Source: Litoreibacter sp. | GTDB taxonomy: Bacteria; Pseudomonadota; Alphaproteobacteria; Rhodobacterales; Rhodobacteraceae | Length of the DNA stretch: 15,636 nucleotides | Reading direction: 5' to 3' | Assembly (NCBI GenBank): GCA_013042765.1 | Contig: JABDPP010000310.1 | Span: 1-15,636 of the forward strand | Shown here: one piece after another, positions 5,792 through 13,213 of the stretch | Layout: each line of letters opens with the position of its first letter | How positions within the stretch are numbered: position 1 is the stretch's first letter | Made by a program: the position numbers and the translations under genes | Notes under the pieces: generated by a model | Database searches by the model: none | Seen by the model: the letters and a program-made list of their open reading frames with translations, nothing else | Told to the model about the DNA's origin: nothing

Positions 5792-7851
5792 GCGGGCGCA
5801 TGATTGGTGTCGATGTCGGTGGCACGTTCACAGATGTCTTTGTCCTGAACGAAGCCGAAGGCACCGCGTCGGTGGCCAAGGTACCGACCACCCGTCCGGA
5901 TCAGTCCGGCGGTTTTCTTGACGGGATCGGGCGCGAGGTCGACGACCTCTCCGAAATCTCTGTTGTCGTCCACGGCACCACGGCAGGAACCAACGCTCTG
6001 CTGGAACGCAAGGGCGCGCGCATTGGTGTGATCTGCACTGAAGGTCTACGCGATGTACTGGAGATGCGCCGTCGTGACCGGCCCCGCACCTGGGGTCTGC
6101 GCGGTGATTTTGAACCCGTGGTCGACCGTCGCAACCGCCTTGAAGTACCCGAACGCACGCTTGCCGACGGCACCATCCGCACGCCTGTAGACCTCGACGC
6201 AGTGCGCATCGCGGCAGAAACGCTTTGCGCGCAGGGGTGTGAGGCCATTGCGATCCTCTTTGCCAACTCTTACGCCAACGTTGAAAACGAAACTGCCGCA
6301 GTGTCAGCGGTACGCGAGATCTGGCCTAACGACCATGTCTCGGCCAGCCATGAAATCCTGCCCGAGATCCGCGAATTCGAACGGTTCTCCACCACCGCTC
6401 TCAACGCCTATCTGCAGCCTGAGGTGTCTGGCTACCTTGGCCGACTGGAAAACGCACTGAAGCAAGGCGGGTTCGACGGCGAATTCATGATCGTTCAGTC
6501 AAACGGCGGCGTTATGGCCGTGGACACGGCCTGCCGCCTGCCTGTGCGCACAGCCCTTTCTGGCCCTGCAGCCGGGGTGATCGCAGCGGGTTATATCGCG
6601 ACATCCGCCGGGTTTGAAAACGTGATTACCGGAGACATGGGCGGGACCAGCTTCGATGTTTCCCTGATCTCCGAAGGGCAATCGATGCTGTCGCCGCAGA
6701 CATCGATTGACTTTGGCATGGTCGTGCGAAACCCGATGATCGAGATCACGACGATTGGCGCCGGTGGCGGCTCGATCGCGTGGGTCGATAAGGGCGGGCT
6801 TCTCAACATTGGCCCGGAAAGTGCGGGCTCAGATCCTGGTCCGGTCGCCTATGGCCTCGGCAATGACCGCCCGACCGTGACGGATGCCAATGTCGTTCTG
6901 GGGCGGATCGACCCGGAAAACCCGATCGGCGGCAAGCTCGAGCGGCTGGACGTTGAAGCGGCTTCCAAAGCGATTGATATCCATGTGGGCGCCCCCTTGG
7001 GCCTCAGCACGCTTGAAGCGGCCGAAGCCATCCTGCGGGTGGCGAATTCGCGCATGGCCGGTGCCATCCGCCTTGTCAGTATCGAGCGTGGGTTCGACCC
7101 GAAACGTTTCGCCTTCATGCCCTTTGGCGGCGGCGGGGCACTGCATACCGGCGCCATGCTGGCCGAAGTTGGGATCGCTCGCGCGATCGTGCCGCGCTAC
7201 CCCGGCGTGACCTCTGCCATGGGCTGCGTCATCGCCGATATGCGACAGGATTTCGTGCAGACGATCAATTCGCTGGTCTCAACCCTCGATGAAAATGCGC
7301 TTGGCGCTTTCATGCAGGCGCATACGGATGAAGGCATGGCGCTTCTGGATGCGGCCCGAACAACGTTCGAGGCCCGCAACGTCACCTTCGAACTCGACAT
7401 GGCCTATATCGGCCAGACACACACGGTCTCTGTGCCGGTTGCCGTGTCAGTGGAGAACGGGACGGTCACGCCACCGACGAAATCCGAGATCGAAGACGCA
7501 TTCGATACAGCCTACAAGGCAACCTTCGGGCGCCTTCTGAAAAACGGTGTGCGGCGGATCCTCAACCTGCGCAGCGCTGTAACAGGCAAGCGTCCGAAAT
7601 TTGACCTCGAAACGCTGGCACCGTCCAGCGAAGGCAAGGTCGACGCCAAGGCATCACGTCCAGTGCACTTTGCTGACAGCTGGTACGACACGGCGATTTA
7701 CGACCGCCTCAACCTGCCAGTAGGTACCGTGGTTGCAGGTCCGGCCATTCTGGAGCAGCCTGACACCACTGTATTGATCGAACCGGGCCTTCAAGGGCGC
7801 GTAGACCGGTTTGGCAACACAATTATTGAACCCGTGGAGGGCGCATCATGA
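5788..7851 (+). CDS. hyuA: Hydantoinase A/oxoprolinase family protein (HyuA, ATP-binding subunit)
   Basis: This 687-residue protein is the ATP-using A subunit that pairs with HyuB. The actin-like fold is evident from VDVGGTFTDVF (residues 8-18), HGTTAGTNALLER (62-74), LSGPAAGV (257-264), GDMGGTSFDVSL (282-293) and the IGAGGGSIAW segment (323-332). The hydantoinase-A signature PTVTDANVVLGR follows at 362-373, then FGGGGALH (446-453). These loops bind phosphate and Mg in the actin/HSP70/sugar-kinase superfamily, and the enzyme is expected to phosphorylate an amide or enol oxygen before ring opening. A C-terminal domain (about 500-687) is typical of the family. The ATG at 5788 has GGGAGG 7 nt upstream and overlaps the hyuB stop; it also overlaps the next gene by ATGA. 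All signature motifs look intact. It could belong to a carboxylase variant, but the adjoining hydrolase-fold gene favours cyclic amide hydrolysis (inference). Confidence 0.94.
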   Translation: MSGRMIGVDVGGTFTDVFVLNEAEGTASVAKVPTTRPDQSGGFLDGIGREVDDLSEISVVVHGTTAGTNALLERKGARIGVICTEGLRDVLEMRRRDRPRTWGLRGDFEPVVDRRNRLEVPERTLADGTIRTPVDLDAVRIAAETLCAQGCEAIAILFANSYANVENETAAVSAVREIWPNDHVSASHEILPEIREFERFSTTALNAYLQPEVSGYLGRLENALKQGGFDGEFMIVQSNGGVMAVDTACRLPVRTALSGPAAGVIAAGYIATSAGFENVITGDMGGTSFDVSLISEGQSMLSPQTSIDFGMVVRNPMIEITTIGAGGGSIAWVDKGGLLNIGPESAGSDPGPVAYGLGNDRPTVTDANVVLGRIDPENPIGGKLERLDVEAASKAIDIHVGAPLGLSTLEAAEAILRVANSRMAGAIRLVSIERGFDPKRFAFMPFGGGGALHTGAMLAEVGIARAIVPRYPGVTSAMGCVIADMRQDFVQTINSLVSTLDENALGAFMQAHTDEGMALLDAARTTFEARNVTFELDMAYIGQTHTVSVPVAVSVENGTVTPPTKSEIEDAFDTAYKATFGRLLKNGVRRILNLRSAVTGKRPKFDLETLAPSSEGKVDAKASRPVHFADSWYDTAIYDRLNLPVGTVVAGPAILEQPDTTVLIEPGLQGRVDRFGNTIIEPVEGAS

Positions 7852-8468
7852 GTGATCCAAGAAGCTGGGACCCGGCCCGCACGGCGCTGCTCACAATCGA
7901 TCTGCAGAACGATTTTATTCATCCAGAGGGCGCCTACGGGCGCGCCGGTCAGGCGGCAGAAAGTATTGCGGCCCTCCCGGACCGTATCGCGCCTCTTGTA
8001 AAGGCACTGCGCGAAAAGGGCGGCCGCTTTTTCTCCGCCCAGTTCACGCTGGTTCCGGATCGCGACGGCGAGCCGCTCATCGCACCGCACCTAAAAGAGC
8101 TGCGCCCGTTTCTGGCCAAGGGCGATTTCGCCCCGGGCAGTTTCGGACATCAGTTGGTTGATACGCTGTATCCGGCAGATTACGTGATAGAGAAGGTGGC
8201 CTATTCCGCCTTCTACCAGACGCGGCTGGAATACCTCATGCGCGCAACCGGGATAGAGCACCTCATCGTAGGCGGTATCGTTACCAATGGCGGCGTTGCC
8301 TCGACCTTGCGGGACGCACATCTGCGCAACATTGAAACCGTCATGCTCACTGATGGCTCTGCGGCGTTCAAGCAGGAGGTGCATGATGCAACGCTTCTGT
8401 CGCTGGGCACCGTCACCCACCAGATGAGTTGCGCCGACGCGTTGAACTGGCTGGAGGGTGCAGCATGA
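7848..8468 (+). CDS. Isochorismatase-fold hydrolase lacking the catalytic cysteine
   Basis: This 206-residue protein has the alpha/beta fold of the isochorismatase/cysteine-hydrolase superfamily. Asp18 in LLTIDLQNDF and Lys116 in DYVIEKVAYSAF match two members of the Asp-Lys-Cys triad used by amidases such as carbamoylsarcosine amidase or maleamate amidase. The third site, normally TNVCV, reads TNGGV here, so Gly149 replaces the cysteine. True isochorismatases such as EntB also lack this cysteine and hydrolyse a vinyl ether without a covalent step. The only other Cys (195) is far away in sequence. The start ATG at 7848 overlaps hyuA by ATGA and has GGAGG 7 nt upstream. By position it should act on the product of HyuAB. 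It could be a non-covalent hydrolase, an isomerase or hydratase variant, or an enol-ether hydrolase; a thiol amidase is unlikely unless another nucleophile is used. Confidence 0.88.
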   Translation: MSDPRSWDPARTALLTIDLQNDFIHPEGAYGRAGQAAESIAALPDRIAPLVKALREKGGRFFSAQFTLVPDRDGEPLIAPHLKELRPFLAKGDFAPGSFGHQLVDTLYPADYVIEKVAYSAFYQTRLEYLMRATGIEHLIVGGIVTNGGVASTLRDAHLRNIETVMLTDGSAAFKQEVHDATLLSLGTVTHQMSCADALNWLEGAA

Positions 8469-9331
8469 GCCTCAAATCCCGCCTTGCCCAGAAAGAGATC
8501 CTGGTCGCGCCCGGCGTCTATGACGGGCTTACCTCTTCGCTCGCCACCGAAGCCGGATTCGAAGCGCTCTACCTCAGCGGGGCAGCGGTCGCCTACACAC
8601 GGCTTGGCCGGCCTGATATTGGCCTGACCAGCTCCAACGAAATGGCCGACACGATGACACTGATCGCCGACCGGACGGCATTGCCGGTCATCATTGATGC
8701 CGACACCGGGTTCGGCAACGCTCTGAACGCCCAGCGCACCATGCGGCTCTATGAACGTGCCGGGGCGTCGGCCTTGCAGGTTGAGGACCAGACCTATCCC
8801 AAACGGTGCGGCCACCTTGCCGACAAATCGCTGATCTCTGCGGATGAAATGGCAGGCAAGATTTCCGCGATGGCCGATGCGCGCGCCTCAAACGAGACCC
8901 TGATCATTGCCCGGACAGACGCCATCGCAGTCGAAGGGTTCTCGGCCGCAACGGATCGGGCCGAGACCTATCTTGAGGCCGGGGCGGATGTCCTGTTCAT
9001 TGAAGCACCGCAAAGCCGCGACCAACTAGAAAACATCGCCAAACAGTTTACCGCCCGCGTGCCACTTCTGGCCAATATGGTCGAAGGTGGCGCAACGCCC
9101 ATCACCGGGGCGGACGATCTTGAGAAACTGGGGTTTTCCATCGTTATCTTTCCAGGCGGGATCGTACGCGCGTTGGCACGGACCGCACAGGATTACTACG
9201 CGAGTCTGAACGCTCACGGAAGCAACCGTCCCTTCGCCGACCGCATGTTCGATTTCGACGGGTTGAACAAGGTGATTGGCACGGCGGATATGCTTGAAAA
9301 AGGCGCCCGCTATGACGCAAACGAAAGTTAG
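8465..9331 (+). CDS. Isocitrate lyase/PEP mutase superfamily C-C lyase
   Basis: This 288-residue protein belongs to the PEP-mutase/isocitrate-lyase superfamily. The metal and substrate site is visible as IIDADTGFGNA (residues 76-86) and QVEDQTYPKRCGH (105-117). The KRCGH loop with Cys115 is the mark of lyases (methylisocitrate lyase, 2,3-dimethylmalate lyase) rather than of phosphonate mutases. IARTDAIAVEG (148-158) and FIEAP (178-182) are further conserved strands. The length fits the short methylisocitrate/dimethylmalate lyase group. Such enzymes cleave a 2- or 3-hydroxy dicarboxylate to pyruvate, glyoxylate or oxaloacetate-type products. The ATG at 8465 lies in an ATGA overlap with GGAGG 7 nt upstream, and the 3' end overlaps the flavoprotein gene by 20 bp. 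With the LeuCD-like hydratase nearby, a dialkylmalate lyase role is attractive but unproven; oxaloacetate decarboxylase is an alternative. Confidence 0.9.
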   Translation: MSLKSRLAQKEILVAPGVYDGLTSSLATEAGFEALYLSGAAVAYTRLGRPDIGLTSSNEMADTMTLIADRTALPVIIDADTGFGNALNAQRTMRLYERAGASALQVEDQTYPKRCGHLADKSLISADEMAGKISAMADARASNETLIIARTDAIAVEGFSAATDRAETYLEAGADVLFIEAPQSRDQLENIAKQFTARVPLLANMVEGGATPITGADDLEKLGFSIVIFPGGIVRALARTAQDYYASLNAHGSNRPFADRMFDFDGLNKVIGTADMLEKGARYDANES

Positions 9332-10685
9332 AGCCGCCCCACCCCCGGCAAGCTTCGACATCTCCTGCGAAACGTTGATCATCGGCGCGGGGGCCTGTGG
9401 CCTCGTGGCAGCCCTCTCTGCGCGGGAAGCTGGACAGGAGGTTCTGGTCATTGAAGCAGATGCCGTGCCCAGCGGCTCTACCGCGCTTTCGGCGGGCCTG
9501 ATCCCCGCCGCCGGGACCAAGATCCAGCGCCACGCCGGTATTGAAGATACCACAGAGCTTTTTGCCGCCGATATCCAGACCAAGGCCAAAGGGGAGAACG
9601 AACAAGCCCTTGTCCATCTGCTGGCCGGCAACGCAGCCGAAGCCATCGACTGGCTGGCCGAGGCCCATGGCCTACCCTTTTCGGTGGTCACGAATTTCGA
9701 CTATCCTGGCCATAGTCGTCGACGGATGCATGGTCTGCCCACCCGATCGGGCGCGGAACTGATCGATGCCCTGCGGACTGCCTGCGAAAGTGCAGAAATC
9801 GACATTATCTGCGAACGGCGCGCCGAGGTTCTGTTTCATGAAGACATCCTGATCCGCGGCGTTTCGGTGCGACGGCCCGATGGCGGGGTCGAGACCATCG
9901 GTTGCGACCGCCTGATCCTCGCCTGCAATGGGTTTGGCGGCAACCGGACGCTGGTGGACCGGCATATGCCGGAGATCGGAGGTGGCCTCTGGTTCGGCCA
10001 TGACGGCAACCGCGGCGAGGCGGTGATCTGGGCGGATGAAATCGGAGCAGACACCCAGCATCTTGGTGCCTATCAGGGTCACGGCAACGTGGCCGATCCG
10101 CATGGCATCCTGATCACCTGGGCCGTCATCACTGAAGGCGGTGTGCAGGTCAATCGTGACGGCCAGCGCTTCTGGGATGAATCGCAGGGCTACTCGGAAG
10201 CCGCACGCGCGGTGCTTTCGCAACCCGGCGGAGAGGCTTTTGCCATCTTCGACGATCGCATCGCCGGCATTGCGCGCCAGTTTGAAGATTTCAAACGTGC
10301 CGAGGCCATTGGCGCCGTCCACAAAAGCAACACGATCACAGGATTGGCGCAGGCACTAGGATTACCCGCCGAAGCGCTCAAGAACACCCTGTCCGAAATC
10401 CCACAGGGCGGCACAGACGGCTTCGGTCGCAGTTTTGGTTCCACTCCGCTTGCCGCGCCCCTTTGCGGTGTACGCGTCACCGGTGCTCTCTTTCACACTC
10501 AGGGCGGGTTGCGGATCAACGACAGGGCTCAAGTGCTTCGCAAGGACGGCACGGCGTTTCCGAACCTTTTCGCAGGCGGGGGTGCTGCTTGTGGCGTCTC
10601 GGGGCAAGGTGACAGCGGATACCTGTCGGGCAACGGCCTGCTCACCGCTGTTGTTCTGGGCCGCCTCGCCGGACGCGCGGGCTAG
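9312..10685 (+). CDS. FAD-dependent dehydrogenase/reductase, fumarate reductase flavoprotein type
   Basis: This 457-residue protein belongs to the FAD_binding_2 group (fumarate reductase, tricarballylate dehydrogenase, ketosteroid dehydrogenase). The dinucleotide-binding GAGACG (residues 25-30) starts a Rossmann fold ending in the acidic VIEAD (47-51), and PSGSTALSAGLIP is the usual second FAD contact. LILACNGFGGNR is the mid-chain strand. Near the C terminus, HTQGGLRIND carries a His-Thr-x-Gly-Gly segment as at fumarate-reductase active sites, followed by NLFAGGGAACG and SGNGLL closing on FAD. No signal peptide or haem motif is seen, so it is likely cytoplasmic. The start is put at ATG 9312 (MTQTK); an ATG-less extension to 9276 lies wholly within the lyase gene. 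It is the last gene of the operon. It may convert a substituted succinate to an unsaturated acid for hydration by LeuCD, or the reverse; substrate and electron partner are unknown. Confidence 0.88.
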   Translation: MTQTKVRAAPPPASFDISCETLIIGAGACGLVAALSAREAGQEVLVIEADAVPSGSTALSAGLIPAAGTKIQRHAGIEDTTELFAADIQTKAKGENEQALVHLLAGNAAEAIDWLAEAHGLPFSVVTNFDYPGHSRRRMHGLPTRSGAELIDALRTACESAEIDIICERRAEVLFHEDILIRGVSVRRPDGGVETIGCDRLILACNGFGGNRTLVDRHMPEIGGGLWFGHDGNRGEAVIWADEIGADTQHLGAYQGHGNVADPHGILITWAVITEGGVQVNRDGQRFWDESQGYSEAARAVLSQPGGEAFAIFDDRIAGIARQFEDFKRAEAIGAVHKSNTITGLAQALGLPAEALKNTLSEIPQGGTDGFGRSFGSTPLAAPLCGVRVTGALFHTQGGLRINDRAQVLRKDGTAFPNLFAGGGAACGVSGQGDSGYLSGNGLLTAVVLGRLAGRAG

Positions 10686-10715
10686 AGGCCCCCACTTTGT
10701 TCACGTGTGAGTTTC

Positions 10716-11966
10716 TCAAGCCTGAGCTACTCTGAGCCGGGCCAGAATAACCAGCAAGCAAAGGCAAACCAGCGAGATCGACAGGAGCGGAACTACAAAT
10801 CCGGAACTCAGGTCTGACAGCAAGCCAAAGGAGAACGGCCCCAGCACTCCCCCGATCTCTGCCGTGGTGAAGAACAACCCGCCTGCAAGCCCCAACCTGT
10901 CCGGCGGGACCTTGGGCGTCTCCATCAGGATCAGAATAGCCACGGTCATCATCGACCCGCGCGCAAGCCCTTGCAGGACCAATCCAAGCGCCAGCAAGGC
11001 CTCATTGTCAGACTGAAGGAGCAGGCTGGCGAGGAAGGACGCGCAAAAGAGCGCCCCCATGACCTTCAGGCGACGCTCCGGCGTCGCGAGACGTGGGATG
11101 ACCAGAACACCGAGAACGCCTAACGCGGAGGGGATAGCCGCCCAGTAGCCAGCTTCCACGGGCGAGAAGCCCCGATTGCGCAAAAGCTCCGGCAACCAGT
11201 TGTTGAGCGCATGGTTGATGAAGAAGATCCCAATGCTCATTGTCAGGATCAACCGGACCTCGGGCAACTGCAGGATCTCCTTGAACGCGGCAAGGTTGAA
11301 CTTCTTCCCCGGCTCGGATGACCCGTTTTGCGATCGGTATGACGGCAGGCTGGAGATTACGAACCAGATGAAACCGCTCAGAAGCACAAGGCCTGCATAG
11401 ATCAGCATAACGCCTCGCCAGTTACCGCTTGCCAAAGGCATCGCCACACTGTTGGTCAGGGACAGCGCAACGATCCCGCCGAGGTACGGTCCGGTCACGT
11501 AGATACCCATGGCCATGGCTCTGCGTGTTCCTACGAAGAGGCCTGCAATCGCCTTGGGCGCACCAACAGAGATCAGCGGGCCACCTGCCCCGAAGAGAGC
11601 CACCGCCAGAAGCATTTCTATCGGCGTCTCCGCAAAGCTTCGCGCCACGAGGGAGGCCGCCATGATCAGGGCGGCGACGACCAGCATCGGGCGCACGCCA
11701 AACTTGTCGAGCAGGATCCCGCAGGGAATGGCCGCGACGATGTAGGTCAGGGGCCACGCACCCATAATTGCGCCCATAACCGTGTTGCCCGCCATCAGGT
11801 CGGCGCTCACCGGCGCGACGAGCGGCGCCATGGAGGCGATGGACACGCCAAACGCGAAATAGATCAGCCAGACCCCGAACAGAATAAACCACCGAAACCC
11901 TGTTTCGCTGACACTCGCTTCGGTTGATTGAGTCACTGACATTTCCTTCTTCGCCACAGTGGCCAC
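10716..11966 (-). CDS. Major facilitator superfamily transporter (CynX/NimT-like)
   Basis: This roughly 416-residue inner-membrane carrier shows the 12 hydrophobic segments of the major facilitator superfamily, in two halves of six split by a polar loop (about residues 210-230, SYRSQNGSSEPGKKFN). The loop between helices 2 and 3 reads LLDKFGVRPML, a variant of the GxxxDRxGRR motif. The closest look is to the CynX/NimT-type anion and drug carriers. The frame starts at GTG 11,966, with TAAGG about 8-9 nt upstream; the ATG at 11,942 (MSVTQ) is an alternative because AGAAGGA lies directly before it. The gene converges on the hyu operon with a 30-bp gap, so it is transcribed separately. It may export or import a pathway compound, but physical proximity is the only support for that. 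Confidence 0.88.
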   Translation of the reverse strand: MATVAKKEMSVTQSTEASVSETGFRWFILFGVWLIYFAFGVSIASMAPLVAPVSADLMAGNTVMGAIMGAWPLTYIVAAIPCGILLDKFGVRPMLVVAALIMAASLVARSFAETPIEMLLAVALFGAGGPLISVGAPKAIAGLFVGTRRAMAMGIYVTGPYLGGIVALSLTNSVAMPLASGNWRGVMLIYAGLVLLSGFIWFVISSLPSYRSQNGSSEPGKKFNLAAFKEILQLPEVRLILTMSIGIFFINHALNNWLPELLRNRGFSPVEAGYWAAIPSALGVLGVLVIPRLATPERRLKVMGALFCASFLASLLLQSDNEALLALGLVLQGLARGSMMTVAILILMETPKVPPDRLGLAGGLFFTTAEIGGVLGPFSFGLLSDLSSGFVVPLLSISLVCLCLLVILARLRVAQA

Positions 11967-12124
11967 GCCGCTACCTTAAGCCAAATGCGGCGCAATCCTC
12001 CGTGTCCGGAAGCGCGAACACAGCCGGCCACCATGAGAAACCCCACGACAGCTATCAAAAGACACATCGATTTTGAAGGAGTGGCTGTGCAGGCAGTCTC
12101 GAGCGAACCAGTCTCGCCCGGAAA

Positions 12125-12293
12125 TTCCCTGTTAACAGGGAAAATACAGGGAAACCGCGCTAGATCACCGGCAACCCTGCCACTTTAGCTCTGATTTTCC
12201 ATATAAAACAGCACTCTACTCAAGAATTCCCTAACCTCATTAGCAGGGAAATTTTTTGCCGACATCAGCGAATGGGTAGGATCGAACAGGGAA
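12125..12293. repeat. Cluster of CAGGGAA/TTCCCTG repeats including an 18-bp palindrome
   Basis: The 18-bp perfect palindrome TTCCCTGTTAACAGGGAA occupies 12,125-12,142. Further copies follow: CAGGGAAA at 12,147, TTCCCTAA at 12,227, CAGGGAAA at 12,244 and CAGGGAA at 12,287. Six related heptamers in 170 bp is far beyond chance. Similar CAGGGAA tracts are, from memory, common in Rhodobacteraceae intergenic and island-edge DNA; that recollection is not checked here. Confidence 0.7.
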
Positions 12294-12375
12294 GGCTCGC
12301 CTTCTCAACGGCGCTCTCAGCAGCGCGTTTGGACCATTATATCAATACGCCGATGTAACAGGAAGAGTACCGGTG

Positions 12376-12406
12376 TCTGCGGATTTCACTGTGTGAGATC
12401 CGCAGA
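12376..12406. repeat. 31-bp near-perfect inverted repeat (14-bp arms, 3-nt loop)
   Basis: The left arm TCTGCGGATTTCAC and right arm GTGAGATCCGCAGA pair over 14 positions with one T-G wobble, around a TGT loop. Neither strand has a following T run, so a classical intrinsic terminator is unlikely. It could be a mobile-element end, a protein-binding site or an RNA hairpin downstream of the LRR gene on the minus strand. Confidence 0.75.
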
Positions 12407-12518
12407 AACAACCTTTGAAATCCAGCAGACCGGGTGCAGTCGAGCCAGATGTTTTGGATTCAGTGGAATTCGTTGAGGACGCCGAGTTCTTCGCGGAGTT
12501 TTGGAAAGCAGAAAGCGT

Positions 12519-13094
12519 CTAGACGTAAACAGCCATGTTGGGAGAAGTCTTGCGCAGGCCCGTGAACCTTTCGCGCATCTCCTGCGACATCGCGTTGCCT
12601 TCGATGCAGATCATTCTTAAGCCTGTGGCGTTTTTCGCCCAGTTGAGAATAGCTTCACCGCCGTCGTCGCCAATGGAACAGCCAACCAAACCCAATTCTC
12701 CCAAGGTTTCTGGCAGCGAGGCAGCCATTGCCAAAGCCCCGATATCACCAATCCCGTTATAGCTGAGACTGAAAGAGTGCAGCCTGGAGCGCTCCGCTTC
12801 CGATAAGGAGGTCAATGCTCTGGCAATCCGCGCCGCCCCAGCCTCGTCTATCCCAGCACTTCGAAGGTGTATGCTGATCGGTGAGGGAACTGAATGGGGC
12901 TGGGCCAAAGTATCTGCGGCTGCGACGCAGCGGGTAGTGCCGATTTTACGCAGGGCCGATTCTAAGCTTTGCTCAAGCGTCAATGCATTGAGATCGGGTA
13001 ACTCACTGGCCATTAAGATTCCTGTCAGCCCCGTCAGCGACATTGAAGACAAGCCAACGGTTATGAAGAATTTGCGGCGCGAAAGGTCGATCAT
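12519..13094 (-). CDS. Tat-exported leucine-rich-repeat (ribonuclease-inhibitor-like) protein
   Basis: This 191-residue protein begins with a likely twin-arginine signal: SRRKFF at residues 5-10 followed by a hydrophobic stretch to about residue 30 (ITVGLSSMSLTGLTGILMAS). No clear AxA site is seen, so it may remain anchored. Residues about 74-171 carry roughly four repeats of the ribonuclease-inhibitor type, with the consensus points HLRSAGID, SLSYNGIG, GLVGCSIG and CIEGNAMS spaced about 30 residues apart. Such repeats form a curved protein-binding solenoid; four is short. The ATG at 13,094 is chosen because GGGAG lies about 10 nt upstream and the Tat motif falls at the expected place; the open frame runs to 13,337 but that part overlaps the hydrolase gene and is not protein-like. 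The upstream hydrolase gene ends 119 bp away. Partner and function are unknown. Confidence 0.75.
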   Translation of the reverse strand: MIDLSRRKFFITVGLSSMSLTGLTGILMASELPDLNALTLEQSLESALRKIGTTRCVAAADTLAQPHSVPSPISIHLRSAGIDEAGAARIARALTSLSEAERSRLHSFSLSYNGIGDIGALAMAASLPETLGELGLVGCSIGDDGGEAILNWAKNATGLRMICIEGNAMSQEMRERFTGLRKTSPNMAVYV

Positions 13095-13213
13095 ATGGTT
13101 CGCGCTCCCGGATCGTGCAGATGAATACCACGGCTTAGTGGAGAACATAGCGTTCGGGCGGCGGAGTTCCAATTGAAGGGCGCAGCCGTTGCGACAGGGA
13201 TGTTGACTCGCGA

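Larger units (their letters stand above)
11967..12518. other. 552-bp intergenic stretch without a convincing gene
   Basis: No frame here shows protein-like composition with a good start. The region holds several CAGGGAA-type repeats (12,125-12,293), a strong 31-bp inverted repeat (12,376-12,406), and AT-rich patches. A short minus-strand frame ending at 12,460 reads a protein-like segment (FPKLREELGVLNEFH) just past the end of the LRR gene, perhaps debris of an older gene. The MFS promoter should lie near 11,980-12,060 but no clear hexamers stand out. The mixture looks like a scar of past insertions. Confidence 0.6.

Noticed and set aside
10680..10715. Short GC-rich hairpin (GGGC-TAGAG-GCCC) as terminator between converging genes
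   Set aside because: The stem is only 4 bp and no T run follows on either strand.
12121..12300. CRISPR array in the CAGGGAA tract
   Set aside because: The repeats are only 7-8 bp, irregularly spaced and in both orientations, with no uniform spacers and no cas genes.
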